A DNA stretch of 32,795 nucleotides from Actinomycetes bacterium (GTDB lineage Bacteria > Actinomycetota > Acidimicrobiia > Acidimicrobiales > Bog-793), in assembly GCA_021798275.1 (NCBI GenBank), contig JAJZMK010000093.1, positions 67,985 to 100,779 on the forward strand, read 5' to 3'. Positions 8,663-16,068 of the stretch are shown in pieces. The notes under the pieces were generated by a model. That model saw only the letters and a list, made by a program, of their open reading frames with translations. It was not told where the DNA came from and ran no database searches. Made by a program: the position numbers and the translations under genes. Each line of letters starts with the position of its first letter. The first letter of the stretch is position 1.

Positions 8663-9571
8663 GTGCCAAAGACTACCCATGATAATGAGGAAAATAATTT
8701 TTCAACCACCGCCGTTATTGTCAATTATAACGCCGGAGAGGCCCTCTTGTCCTGTTTGAGAAGTCTGGTGGCGGAAGATCTGAATATTGTAGTGGTTGAC
8801 AACCGCTCTCTGGACAATTCTGTAGCAAAGATAGATGTATTGGACCAAAAAATTGAAATAATACGACTTACAACCAATCTCGGTTATGGTTCGGCCGCCA
8901 ATATAGGTGCCCAGTCTGCTGACGGTAAGTATATTCTCATTTTGAATCCAGATGTCGAACTGACAAAAGGAGCGCTGTCCCGGCTGGAGCGCGTACTGGA
9001 CCAAAATGAAGATATTGCTCTTGTCGGTCCCAGACTTACCTATCCCGACGGCGGTTTCTACCCTTCGGCACGTTCATTTCCATCGTATACAACGGCGCTG
9101 GCTCATGCTTTCCTCGGGATATTTTGGAAAAATAACCTTTGGTCTCGCCGATATCGTTTGGAAGCCGAGGCCTGCAATGGCGAAAGCGCAACTGCAGGTG
9201 CAGTCGATTGGGTGTCGGGAGCGTGTTTTTTGGTGCGTAAAGTAGCTTTCGATGCGGTAGGTGGTTTTGATACGGGCTATTTTATGTATGTAGAGGATCT
9301 TGACTTATCCTGGCGATTGAAGCAAGCCGGCTGGAAGGTATTTTTCGAACCAGATGCTGTAGTGGTGCATGATCAAGGGCTTTCCGCTAAAAAACATCCC
9401 TTTAAGATGATATTAGCCCATCATATTTCCACTTGGCGTTTTTCTTGTAGGAGTAGCCGAGGTATGTCCATATTTCTGCTACCCTTTATTGGAATCGCCC
9501 TTTTAGTAAGGATGATCATTGCTATTATTAAAGAGTTTTATACAGAATTGACGCCTAAAACGTCCAAATAG
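8663..9571 (+). CDS. wbbL: WbbL-like rhamnosyltransferase, GT2 family
   Basis: GT-A fold glycosyltransferase of 302 residues. The nucleotide-binding start is VIVNYNAGEALLSC, the DxD-type motif is NPDVE at 95-99, and the acceptor-side motif GGFDTGYFMYVEDLDLSWR begins at 200. YPDGGFYPSARSFPS at 127-141 matches what I recall of mycobacterial WbbL, as does the overall length (about 301 residues). WbbL transfers L-rhamnose from dTDP-L-rhamnose to GlcNAc-PP-decaprenol, starting the linker between peptidoglycan and arabinogalactan. The C-terminal hydrophobic stretch at about 268-290 could associate with the membrane. The GTG start is chosen because the fold begins soon after it; the AGGA upstream is rather distant. 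The neighbouring rmlD supports the donor assignment. The exact acceptor is inferred. Confidence 0.85.
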   Translation: MPKTTHDNEENNFSTTAVIVNYNAGEALLSCLRSLVAEDLNIVVVDNRSLDNSVAKIDVLDQKIEIIRLTTNLGYGSAANIGAQSADGKYILILNPDVELTKGALSRLERVLDQNEDIALVGPRLTYPDGGFYPSARSFPSYTTALAHAFLGIFWKNNLWSRRYRLEAEACNGESATAGAVDWVSGACFLVRKVAFDAVGGFDTGYFMYVEDLDLSWRLKQAGWKVFFEPDAVVVHDQGLSAKKHPFKMILAHHISTWRFSCRSSRGMSIFLLPFIGIALLVRMIIAIIKEFYTELTPKTSK

Positions 9572-9594
9572 TTTTCAGATAGGATCTCGTCGTC

Positions 9595-10656
9595 ATGGCC
9601 AGAGGATCGTTTAGTAGAACAGTTGCACGTGCAGCCGCCAGTGGCGGCTCAAAAGGCTATAAAGCCAAAGCCCCGCGGGGATGGTACGCGATGCTGTCCG
9701 CAATTGTATTGGGCGGTTTTGCTCTGATCGGCTACAGCAGGTATGAGTTAAATTATGTGGCTCCGGCTACACCGCCGACTGCCAGCGACCACTGGTATGC
9801 CGCTTTGAGTTTTGACGTATGCGGGACTATCGAACCTGACATTGCGGCTAACACCAATATAACCACTGTAGGTATTAGGACGTTCGGTAACGGCATTATC
9901 GACATTGACCCGGGCGCCGTCTCTAAACCGTCTCTTTTTACAGGTAAACATGCTACGTTGGGGAACTTTGTAGCTCACTACAGCGGGCTTGTCTTGAGTT
10001 CTACCGTTTTGGGTTTGCCAAACCCCAAGTATAAAGCGCCTATTGTGACCACAACCACAACAACCGCAGCCACTACCACTACGGCGGTCACGACCCCGAC
10101 TTCTAAGTCACAATCTACAGCGACGACCACTTCGGGTTCCAAAGCAAAATCAACCGCATCTACAACCACCGCAGCGGCTAAGTCAAAATCTACAGCCACT
10201 ACCACTTCGGGTTCCAAAGCAAAATCAACCGCATCTACAACCACAACCACGGCAGCTCCCATCACAAAGCCGCTTGTATCAAACGGTGAGTCCTGTAACC
10301 GGTCTTTAGGTCCAGATACCGGAACCGGTCGGGTGTTGCTGGAAGTATGGCCTTCGCCGACAGCCAAGAAAGGCAAGATATACCATGGAAACCCCAGCAA
10401 TCTTGCTCTAAAGAACGGTCAAATGATCACCATCGGTTTTGTGCCAAAAAGCGTTACTTCACTTCCCGAGCCCAAATCAAAGGCTACACTCGTCAACGAC
10501 TTGGGAGGTCTGACCAACTCGGGTTTGGCGGCTCAGAATAAACTGAAGAAAGCTCTGCAAGCTTCCACGAAACCAACTAAGTCACCGGTATCAACGACGA
10601 AAACCGCATCGAAAGCTGCTCCTAAGCCTTCTGGGAGCAAGAAAAAGAAGTCTTAG
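9595..10656 (+). CDS. Membrane-anchored protein with DHWYA domain and Thr-rich repeat linker, function unknown
   Basis: 353 residues, function not known. A basic N-terminus (1-29) precedes one membrane segment at about 30-48, which would anchor the rest outside the cell. The outer part begins at Asp65-His66-Trp67 (DHWYAALSFDVCG) and includes GIRTFGNGIIDIDP at 93-106. A Thr/Ser/Lys/Ala-rich linker at about 151-221 contains two copies of a 25-residue repeat. A second folded part starts near Cys234 (NGESCNRSLGP) and includes VLLEVWPSP. The Lys/Ser/Pro-rich tail ends in KKKKS. Cys76 and Cys234 are the only cysteines and could form a disulfide. I recall similar DHWHA-type proteins in Acidimicrobiia, without known function (memory, not a search). 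It starts 24 nt after wbbL, so it is probably co-transcribed with it. Confidence 0.82.
   Translation: MARGSFSRTVARAAASGGSKGYKAKAPRGWYAMLSAIVLGGFALIGYSRYELNYVAPATPPTASDHWYAALSFDVCGTIEPDIAANTNITTVGIRTFGNGIIDIDPGAVSKPSLFTGKHATLGNFVAHYSGLVLSSTVLGLPNPKYKAPIVTTTTTTAATTTTAVTTPTSKSQSTATTTSGSKAKSTASTTTAAAKSKSTATTTSGSKAKSTASTTTTTAAPITKPLVSNGESCNRSLGPDTGTGRVLLEVWPSPTAKKGKIYHGNPSNLALKNGQMITIGFVPKSVTSLPEPKSKATLVNDLGGLTNSGLAAQNKLKKALQASTKPTKSPVSTTKTASKAAPKPSGSKKKKS
10105..10244 (+). repeat. 75-bp tandem repeat coding for the Thr-rich linker
   Basis: Two near-identical 65-bp blocks, 10105-10169 and 10180-10244, repeat with a 75-bp period and differ at only three positions by eye. They lie in frame and encode 25-residue periods containing TTTSGSKAKSTAST. 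This looks like a recent in-frame duplication in a low-complexity linker. It is not a CRISPR array. Confidence 0.85.
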
Positions 10657-10798
10657 TTTCTAAGTGCGATAGGAAGTATTTATTTGTTGTGCATACAAGT
10701 AAATATTGCATAACAATAACCAGAAAATTTCTTTCTGTCACTAAATTTGCCTTTCTGTGATGGTATCATTACAAAAAGTGATTAAATGTCTTGCTGAA

Positions 10799-10826
10799 TT
10801 GACATTGGCTGTAGTTCTGCTAGTGT
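10799..10826 (+). promoter_or_regulatory. Sigma70-type promoter upstream of manB
   Basis: TTGACA (10799-10804) and TAGTGT (10821-10826) are separated by 16 nt. The predicted transcription start is near 10833, giving a leader of about 40 nt before ATG 10872. It sits in the 215-nt gap after the Thr-rich protein gene, which marks a likely transcription-unit boundary. This is one of the two best promoter matches in the window. Confidence 0.6.
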
Positions 10827-10871
10827 GGAGCTTGTGAAATTATAAACATGCTAGACGAGGGAGTGTGATAG

Positions 10872-11951
10872 ATGTTAGCGGTTGTATTAGTCGGCGGTGA
10901 AGGAACCAGACTTCGTCCTCTTACCAATCATTTACCAAAGCCAATGTTGCCGATCGTCGAGAAACCGATGATTGCCAGAATAGTTGACTGGTTGGCTACG
11001 CATGGCGTTGACGAAGTGGTTTTGGCACTCGGCTATAAACCGGACGCATTTACCGATGCTTTTCCCGAAGGTACTGTGGACGGAGTAAAAATTTCCTATG
11101 CCATAGAGCCCTCTCCCTTGGATACGGCCGGCGCAATCCGCTATGCGGCCGACAGTGTAGGCTTTAGGTCGGGTTCTTTGGTAGTCGTTAACGGTGATAT
11201 AGTCACAGATTTAAATTTGGCTGATCTGATACACTTTCACAAAGAGAGCGAGGGTCTGGCTACGATAGCTCTTACGCCTGTGGATGACCCTTCAGCTTAC
11301 GGCGTCGTTCCCACGGATTCATTCGGTCGGGTTCAGGCGTTTATAGAAAAGCCGGAAAGAGACAAAGCCCCCACCAATTTGGTCAACGCCGGTACCTATA
11401 TATTGGATGCCGATGTAATGAAGTTGATCGACAGCGACAGAAGGGTTTCGATCGAGAGGGAGATATTTCCTCTTCTTGTCGAGCGCGGAGAGCTATTTGC
11501 TATGGCCTCCGATGCCTATTGGCTCGATACCGGTACTCCGGAAAGATTTTTGCAAGCCCAACTCGATATTTTAAGGGGCGAGAGAATATACGGCGCCGAC
11601 ATAGAATACGCTGAGAGAAGGGGAGATGTTTTTCTGGCACCGGGAGCCGAACTTGAAGCCGAGACAAAAGGCCATGTATACATGGGTTTTGGTAGTAAAG
11701 CCTCCAGTGGTGCTTACTTGAAAGACTGCGTGATTGGGAGCGGTGCAAAAGTAGCTCCATGGGCTAAAATCATCAGGTCCGTGATCATGCCCGGGGCGAC
11801 AATAGCAGACGGTGCCGTCATAGAAAATTCAATAGTGGGATCAGATGCCGTTGTGGAAGCCTCCGCTTCGGTAAGAAATACAACAATTGTTGGGGCTGAA
11901 GCGATAGTTCCCGCCAAAATGTCCTTAGACTGTGCCAGACATTCTCTATAA
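10872..11951 (+). CDS. manB: Mannose-1-phosphate guanylyltransferase (ManB/Rv3264c-like)
   Basis: Nucleotidyltransferase that makes GDP-mannose from mannose-1-phosphate and GTP. The N-terminal Rossmann-like domain has the signature GGEGTRLRPLT at 8-18 followed by PKPMLPIVEKP, and the metal/substrate segment VVNGDIVTDLN near 110-120. A C-terminal left-handed beta-helix of hexapeptide repeats spans about 255-345 (for example VIGSGAKVAPWAKI). The 359-residue length equals that of M. tuberculosis Rv3264c as I recall it. Sugar specificity is inferred from this similarity and from the neighbours wbbL, rmlD and fbiA; a glucose-1-phosphate thymidylyltransferase is less likely because those enzymes lack this helix. 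The start is supported by GAGGGAG about 8 nt upstream. Its product could feed Rmd and the GT4 enzymes downstream. Confidence 0.85.
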   Translation: MLAVVLVGGEGTRLRPLTNHLPKPMLPIVEKPMIARIVDWLATHGVDEVVLALGYKPDAFTDAFPEGTVDGVKISYAIEPSPLDTAGAIRYAADSVGFRSGSLVVVNGDIVTDLNLADLIHFHKESEGLATIALTPVDDPSAYGVVPTDSFGRVQAFIEKPERDKAPTNLVNAGTYILDADVMKLIDSDRRVSIEREIFPLLVERGELFAMASDAYWLDTGTPERFLQAQLDILRGERIYGADIEYAERRGDVFLAPGAELEAETKGHVYMGFGSKASSGAYLKDCVIGSGAKVAPWAKIIRSVIMPGATIADGAVIENSIVGSDAVVEASASVRNTTIVGAEAIVPAKMSLDCARHSL

Positions 11952-11952
11952 T
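11925..11952 (+). promoter_or_regulatory. Promoter overlapping the end of manB, driving the epimerase gene
   Basis: TTAGAC (11925-11930) and a perfect TATAAT (11947-11952) are spaced by 16 nt. The -10 overlaps the manB stop codon. The following ATG at 11964 has no Shine-Dalgarno site and lies 11 nt after the -10, so the leader would be only a few nucleotides long. Confidence 0.55.
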
Positions 11953-11963
11953 GTAACGTTTAT

Positions 11964-12956
11964 ATGAGAGTATTGGTGACGGGTGGGGCTGGTTTTATCG
12001 GCTCCAATTTAGTGGATCGACTACTGGCCGAGGGTTTGGAAGTCGATGTTGTGGACGATTTATCAACCGGTTCTTTGGCTAATTTGGCAGAAGCCCGTTC
12101 CCTAGATGCGGGGCTGAAGTTTTATCAATTAGACGTATGTTCCCAGGAAATTTTCGAGTTACTAAAGATAAGACGTCCGGAAGTGGTATATCACCTGGCA
12201 GCTCAAATCAGTGTTACAAAGTCTGTCCGCGAACCTTTACTGGATGCAAAAGTTAACGTATTCGGTTCTCTCCAAGTCATAGAAGCCGCGAGATTGGCAG
12301 GTGCCAGGAAGGTTGTATTTGCCGCCAGCGGAGGCTCTCTCTATGGAGACGTCACGCCGGAAGAATTGCCGATAGCGGAAATACATCAGCATGATCCGCG
12401 CTCGCCCTATGGATTGGCAAAAAAAGTTGTCGGGGAGTATCTGGCTCTCTATCGGAGTCTGTATGGATTGGAATTTACAGCCCTTGCCCTATCCAACGTT
12501 TATGGGCCGCGTCAAGATCCTTACGGCGAAGGTGGAGTCGTGGCAATTTTCGCAAATAACTTATTAAAAGGCAAACAGTCTTTCATCTACGGTGATGGGC
12601 AGCAGACCAGGGATTTTGTTTTTGTAGATGACGTAGTGGATGCTTTTGCCAGGGCGAGGGTAAAAGGATCAGGTCTTTTGTTAAACATAGCTACGGGTAA
12701 ACAGATAACCGTCACGGATTTATATGAAACTATGGCCAAAGCGGCCGGATCTGATTTACAGCCCGTTTACGCACCTTCGAGGGAAGGGGAAGTTTTGGCC
12801 AGTGCTTTGGATCCCGCCAGGGCTGCTATTCACCTTGGCTGGAAGCCATGGACAAAGTTGGATCAAGGGGTTCGGGCAGTTTTGGATTACTTTCAAGCCG
12901 GACATCGGTCCGACTTTTTAGAGCCGCAAGACTTGATCAAAAAGGATGGGAATTGA
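11964..12956 (+). CDS. NAD-dependent sugar epimerase/dehydratase, GalE-like
   Basis: Extended SDR of 330 residues. The NAD-binding motif is TGGAGFIG at 6-13, followed by Asp31-Asp32 (VVDDLSTGS), which favours NAD over NADP. The catalytic Tyr149-x3-Lys153 lies in SPYGLAKK, and the Ser-rich active-site segment is FAASGGSLYGD near 119-129. The pattern NVYGPRQDPYGEGGVV and the DFVFVDDVVDA motif are typical of UDP-glucose 4-epimerases and related enzymes. The exact substrate cannot be fixed; UDP-glucose/galactose is the first guess. Its TGA stop overlaps the TTG start of fbiA, so the two are translationally coupled. The last 20 or so residues (after FQAGHRSDFL) are an uncharacterised tail. Confidence 0.85.
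   Translation: MRVLVTGGAGFIGSNLVDRLLAEGLEVDVVDDLSTGSLANLAEARSLDAGLKFYQLDVCSQEIFELLKIRRPEVVYHLAAQISVTKSVREPLLDAKVNVFGSLQVIEAARLAGARKVVFAASGGSLYGDVTPEELPIAEIHQHDPRSPYGLAKKVVGEYLALYRSLYGLEFTALALSNVYGPRQDPYGEGGVVAIFANNLLKGKQSFIYGDGQQTRDFVFVDDVVDAFARARVKGSGLLLNIATGKQITVTDLYETMAKAAGSDLQPVYAPSREGEVLASALDPARAAIHLGWKPWTKLDQGVRAVLDYFQAGHRSDFLEPQDLIKKDGN
12942..12946 (+). promoter_or_regulatory. Ribosome binding site that fixes the fbiA start
   Basis: AAGGA lies 6 nt before TTG 12953, inside the last codons of the epimerase gene. The frame stays open upstream to 12848, but CofD-family proteins begin with the nucleotide-binding strand seen here as IVVLAGGTG, so TTG 12953 is preferred. Confidence 0.75.
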
Positions 12957-13873
12957 TCGTCGTCTTGGCCGGTGGAACCGGTGCCGCCAAGTTCTTAAAC
13001 GGTCTTGTGCAGGTTGTAGACAGGGAAGATATCTATGTCATAGGCAATACCGGTGACGATGCCGTATTCTTTGGTCTACATGTCAGTCCCGATCTGGATA
13101 CAATTTGCTACACCTTGGCAAATGAGGTTAACCATGGAACAGGATGGGGATTATCCAATGAAACATGGAATGCCATGGCCACTGTCGAGCGTTATGGAGG
13201 AGATACCTGGTTTCACTTGGGCGACCGTGATCTTGGTACGCATTTATATCGGACAGCCAGACTTAGGGAAGGCGCTACCTTATCACTAGTCACTCAGGAG
13301 ATAGCCGAAGCATGGCGTATAGGTATAGATTTGGTTCCCATGACAGATTCCCCTGTCAGAACCTATCTGGAATTACTGGACGGCACGGAAGTGGCTTTCC
13401 AAGATTACTTTGTGAAATTGCGCCATTCCGTACCGGTGACGGCTGTTTCCTTTCGCGGCGCTTCTAAGGCAGTTCCGACAGAAGGGATTTTAGAGGCCAT
13501 TGGAGAAGCCGAGCAGATACTTATCGCTCCGTCAAACCCGATAGTCTCGATTGGCCCTATACTGGCGATCCAAGGGATCAGGGAACTCCTGGAGAAAAAC
13601 AGAGATAAAGTCAAGGCAATTTCTCCGATAGTGGCCGGATTGGCATTAAAAGGCCCGGCCGATAGGTTACTTAGAGAATTGGGATACGAATCTTCCGTGG
13701 TGGGGGTCGCAGGTTTGTTGGCTGATGTGGCGGATAAGCTGGTTATCGACGAGCAGGATATGGCTTTGGCAAAGAGTATCAGTGAAATGGATATTAAGCC
13801 TGTAGTGACCAATACCATCATGTCAACTCCGGAATTGGCCAAAAATCTTGCCTCGGTAGTTATAGATTGTTAA
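12953..13873 (+). CDS. fbiA: F420 biosynthesis transferase FbiA (CofD family)
   Basis: Transfers the 2-phospholactyl or phosphoenolpyruvyl group to the riboflavin derivative Fo, giving (dehydro-)F420-0. In mycobacteria the donor is enolpyruvyl-diphospho-guanosine. The 306 residues from TTG 12953 show the CofD pattern: GGTGAAK at 7-13, NTGDD at 32-36, SPDLDT at 45-50 and LGDRDL near 89-94. The next gene is CofE/FbiB, the following enzyme, with a 1-nt gap. Start and stop overlap with the upstream epimerase as TTGA. FbiC (Fo synthase) and FbiD (donor synthesis) are not in the window. Its presence implies F420-dependent oxidoreductases elsewhere in the genome. Confidence 0.94.
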   Translation: MIVVLAGGTGAAKFLNGLVQVVDREDIYVIGNTGDDAVFFGLHVSPDLDTICYTLANEVNHGTGWGLSNETWNAMATVERYGGDTWFHLGDRDLGTHLYRTARLREGATLSLVTQEIAEAWRIGIDLVPMTDSPVRTYLELLDGTEVAFQDYFVKLRHSVPVTAVSFRGASKAVPTEGILEAIGEAEQILIAPSNPIVSIGPILAIQGIRELLEKNRDKVKAISPIVAGLALKGPADRLLRELGYESSVVGVAGLLADVADKLVIDEQDMALAKSISEMDIKPVVTNTIMSTPELAKNLASVVIDC

Positions 13874-13874
13874 A

Positions 13875-14663
13875 GTGTCAAATCACGAACTGACAATTTT
13901 TGCCGTAACAGGTATACAAGATATTGTCCCCGGAGATAATCTGGCCGAGATAATTACAAGTCGTGTCCAATTACAAGATTATGACGTGCTGATCATAACT
14001 CAAAAAATAATTTCCAAAGCTGAAGGCCGTGTAGTCAAGCTTGCAGACGTAGATCAAAGCGATAAAGCCAGATCAAGTGACGACATCAAGGAAAGCACTG
14101 ACCAGCTTCCGTCTGGGCCTAGCGGCGATGATTTTATGGCGGCTGCCAAAGAAAAACTTGTCATGTCTGAATCGCGGGCAATTTTACGACGTCGTGGATC
14201 ACTGATCATATCGGAAACCAAACACGGTTTTATTTGCGCCAATGCCGGTGTCGATCTATCCAATGTGGAATCTGGTTACGCCGTATTGCTACCTATTGAT
14301 CCGGATTATTCCGCCAGGCGGATACGCTCGCAAATTTGTCATAAATTAGGTATCGAAATAGGAGTTATCATTACGGATACTTTCGGCAGACCTTGGCGAC
14401 AGGGCCTGACTGATGTGGCGATCGGAGTGGCGGGAATAGGTGCCATCGAAGATTTACGCAACAGCAAAGATGCGTACGGAAATGACTTGCATGCGACTCA
14501 GGTTTGCGTGGCAGACGAAATGGCCGGAGCGGCCAATTTGGTTTTGGGAAAATCATCCAAGCTCCCGGTAGCGGTCATAAGAGGTGTCGATAAAGGGCTT
14601 TTTAGACAATCGTCGGTGCGTGAAGAAATAATAAGGCCGGCTTCCGAGGATCTGTTTAGATGA
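13875..14663 (+). CDS. cofE: F420-0:gamma-glutamyl ligase (CofE/FbiB N-domain)
   Basis: GTP-dependent ligase adding glutamate residues to F420-0. The 262 residues cover only the CofE domain; the nitroreductase-like C-terminal half of mycobacterial FbiB (about 448 residues) is absent. Typical motifs are IITQKIISKAEGRVV near 38-52, GFICANAGVDLSN around 114-126, ITDTFGRPWRQGLTDVAIG near 166-184 and the C-terminal PVAVIRGVDKG. A hydrophilic stretch of about 30 residues rich in Asp and Ser (about 57-88) seems somewhat longer than usual. The start is GTG 13875, 1 nt after the fbiA stop, without a strong ribosome binding site, so coupled translation is likely. The gene overlaps the next one by ATGA. 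Confidence 0.93.
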   Translation: MSNHELTIFAVTGIQDIVPGDNLAEIITSRVQLQDYDVLIITQKIISKAEGRVVKLADVDQSDKARSSDDIKESTDQLPSGPSGDDFMAAAKEKLVMSESRAILRRRGSLIISETKHGFICANAGVDLSNVESGYAVLLPIDPDYSARRIRSQICHKLGIEIGVIITDTFGRPWRQGLTDVAIGVAGIGAIEDLRNSKDAYGNDLHATQVCVADEMAGAANLVLGKSSKLPVAVIRGVDKGLFRQSSVREEIIRPASEDLFR

Positions 14664-16021
14664 CCAAAGACACCTCCGGTGGCGAATATGTCAATGGAAA
14701 TCTATTTTCTGTAACTCTAGTGATAGATCAACTGTTACATAAAGTACCAGGTGGTATAGGGGTATATGGGTTTGGCTTACTGAACGGCCTCAAAGAAATT
14801 GCCGCAAACCGTCAAAGTGAGACAAAGGGTATGGATGACGAATATCTATATCCAGGCCGGCTATCTCTTTTGTCTTCCAAACGCAGGCACAACGAAGACT
14901 ATCAAGACGACATGTTGAGCATTTTTTTAAATTCCGTCGGGATCGGACAGAACTCCTCTTCCTCGGCAGATGCTGTATTTTTTTCGGAAGAAAAATACGG
15001 CTCCAGTCTTTTGTTTATTTTGGCTGCCAGATTCGGGCTGATCAAAGTTGCCACAAGCGACTTGTTGGCGTGCATCTCTCTCGTGGTGCCAAAGTCAAAA
15101 GGCCCTACTTCGATAACCATACACGATCTGGCATTTCGTGATCTTCCGGAAAGCTTTACCAAACATGGCGTGAAGTGGCACGAAGCGGCTTTGAAAAGAG
15201 CTTTACAAAGAGGCAATGGTTTTATCGTCCCGACTATAGAGATGGCTGAGAGAATCAGAGCTATGGCACCACCTGGAAAGCCGATAGCTGTTATCGAATA
15301 CGGTTGTGATCATCTGCTGTCTCCAGATATTGCTAAGGCCTCGACTTTACTTGAAAAAGAGGGTATATCCGGGATAGGTAGAGAAAAGAAGTTACTGTTG
15401 GCCGTAGGGACGATAGAGCCAAGGAAAAATTTAGAGAGATTGATAAAAGCGTTTTCTCTGGCCAAGAACTCTCTGTCTAGTGATGTTTCCCTTTTGGTAG
15501 TGGGACCGCGAGGCTGGGGGGAAGAGTTGCCGGAGTTGCCTAAAGGAGTTCATTTAGTAGGCTCCTTGCCGGGAGAAGTTCTGTCCGGTCTTTATCATCT
15601 GGCAGATGGCCTGGTTTATGTCCCGATTTTGGAAGGTTACGGCCTTCCCGTTGCCGAAGCCTTTCGCTCCGGCTTGCCAGTCGTCTCATCCAAAGTGCCG
15701 AGCGCCAAAGATGCAACCTGGTTGGTTGACCCCTTTGATGTAAGTGATATAGCCGCGGGGATAGTCGAACTATTGGAAAATGTAGATTTGCGAGCATCTC
15801 TTATTGCCAAAGGTTATGACATCGCCAAAGAGCTGACATGGAGCAATATAGCCTTTCAGCATCTTTTGTTTTGGAGGTATATCTACGAAACTTATTTGCC
15901 GCGTCAACGTGGTATATCTGTGCAGATGCCGAAGATGGAGACAGAGAAATTGGAGGGGGACTATTTTCAAATTGTGTTTCGGGAAAAGAATATTCAACAT
16001 GCCGTCAAGGTACTGGGCTAG
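14660..16021 (+). CDS. GT4-family glycosyltransferase (first of two)
   Basis: GT-B fold retaining glycosyltransferase of 453 residues. The N-terminal domain opens with VIDQLLHKVPGGIGVYGFGL and contains ITIHDLAFRDLPESF. The C-terminal Glycos_transf_1 domain has LAVGTIEPRKNLERLIKAF and the donor-binding EGYGLPVAEAF motif with the two spaced glutamates. Such enzymes commonly use GDP-mannose, GDP-rhamnose or UDP-sugars. Given ManB upstream and Rmd two genes downstream, a GDP-sugar donor is a reasonable inference. The ATG overlaps the cofE stop (ATGA), so it is translationally coupled to the F420 genes. The C-terminal 50 residues are poorly conserved and carry no clear motif. No membrane segment is evident. 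Confidence 0.87.
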   Translation: MTKDTSGGEYVNGNLFSVTLVIDQLLHKVPGGIGVYGFGLLNGLKEIAANRQSETKGMDDEYLYPGRLSLLSSKRRHNEDYQDDMLSIFLNSVGIGQNSSSSADAVFFSEEKYGSSLLFILAARFGLIKVATSDLLACISLVVPKSKGPTSITIHDLAFRDLPESFTKHGVKWHEAALKRALQRGNGFIVPTIEMAERIRAMAPPGKPIAVIEYGCDHLLSPDIAKASTLLEKEGISGIGREKKLLLAVGTIEPRKNLERLIKAFSLAKNSLSSDVSLLVVGPRGWGEELPELPKGVHLVGSLPGEVLSGLYHLADGLVYVPILEGYGLPVAEAFRSGLPVVSSKVPSAKDATWLVDPFDVSDIAAGIVELLENVDLRASLIAKGYDIAKELTWSNIAFQHLLFWRYIYETYLPRQRGISVQMPKMETEKLEGDYFQIVFREKNIQHAVKVLG

Positions 16022-16057
16022 CGGCTCATATAAGATTGGCTGGCCAGAGCTTTCCGT

Positions 16058-16062
16058 GGGAG
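16058..16062 (+). promoter_or_regulatory. Ribosome binding site that fixes the second GT4 start
   Basis: GGGAG, preceded by GT, lies 6 nt before ATG 16069. The frame is open upstream to 15838, inside the previous gene, but the upstream residues do not resemble a glycosyltransferase. An internal ATG at 16114 (MSGLSVLLN) is a weaker alternative. Confidence 0.7.
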
Positions 16063-16068
16063 CTTTAT

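Noticed and set aside
10020-10260. Possible CRISPR-like direct repeats
   Set aside because: Only two copies, in frame inside a coding linker, with no spacers or cas genes.
9978-10400. 140-codon minus-strand frame opposite the Thr-rich gene
   Set aside because: Its Val/Ala/Asp repeats are the antisense of the low-complexity linker; no ribosome binding site or family match.
12848-12952. Upstream extension of fbiA inside the epimerase gene
   Set aside because: The extra residues do not resemble CofD, and TTG 12953 has AAGGA at 6 nt.
13405-13842. 145-codon minus-strand frame opposite fbiA
   Set aside because: Shadow of a conserved gene on the plus strand; composition is the antisense pattern of that gene.
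15838-16068. Upstream extension of the second GT4 inside the first
   Set aside because: This would overlap 184 nt of a confident gene. ATG 16069 has GGGAG at 6 nt.
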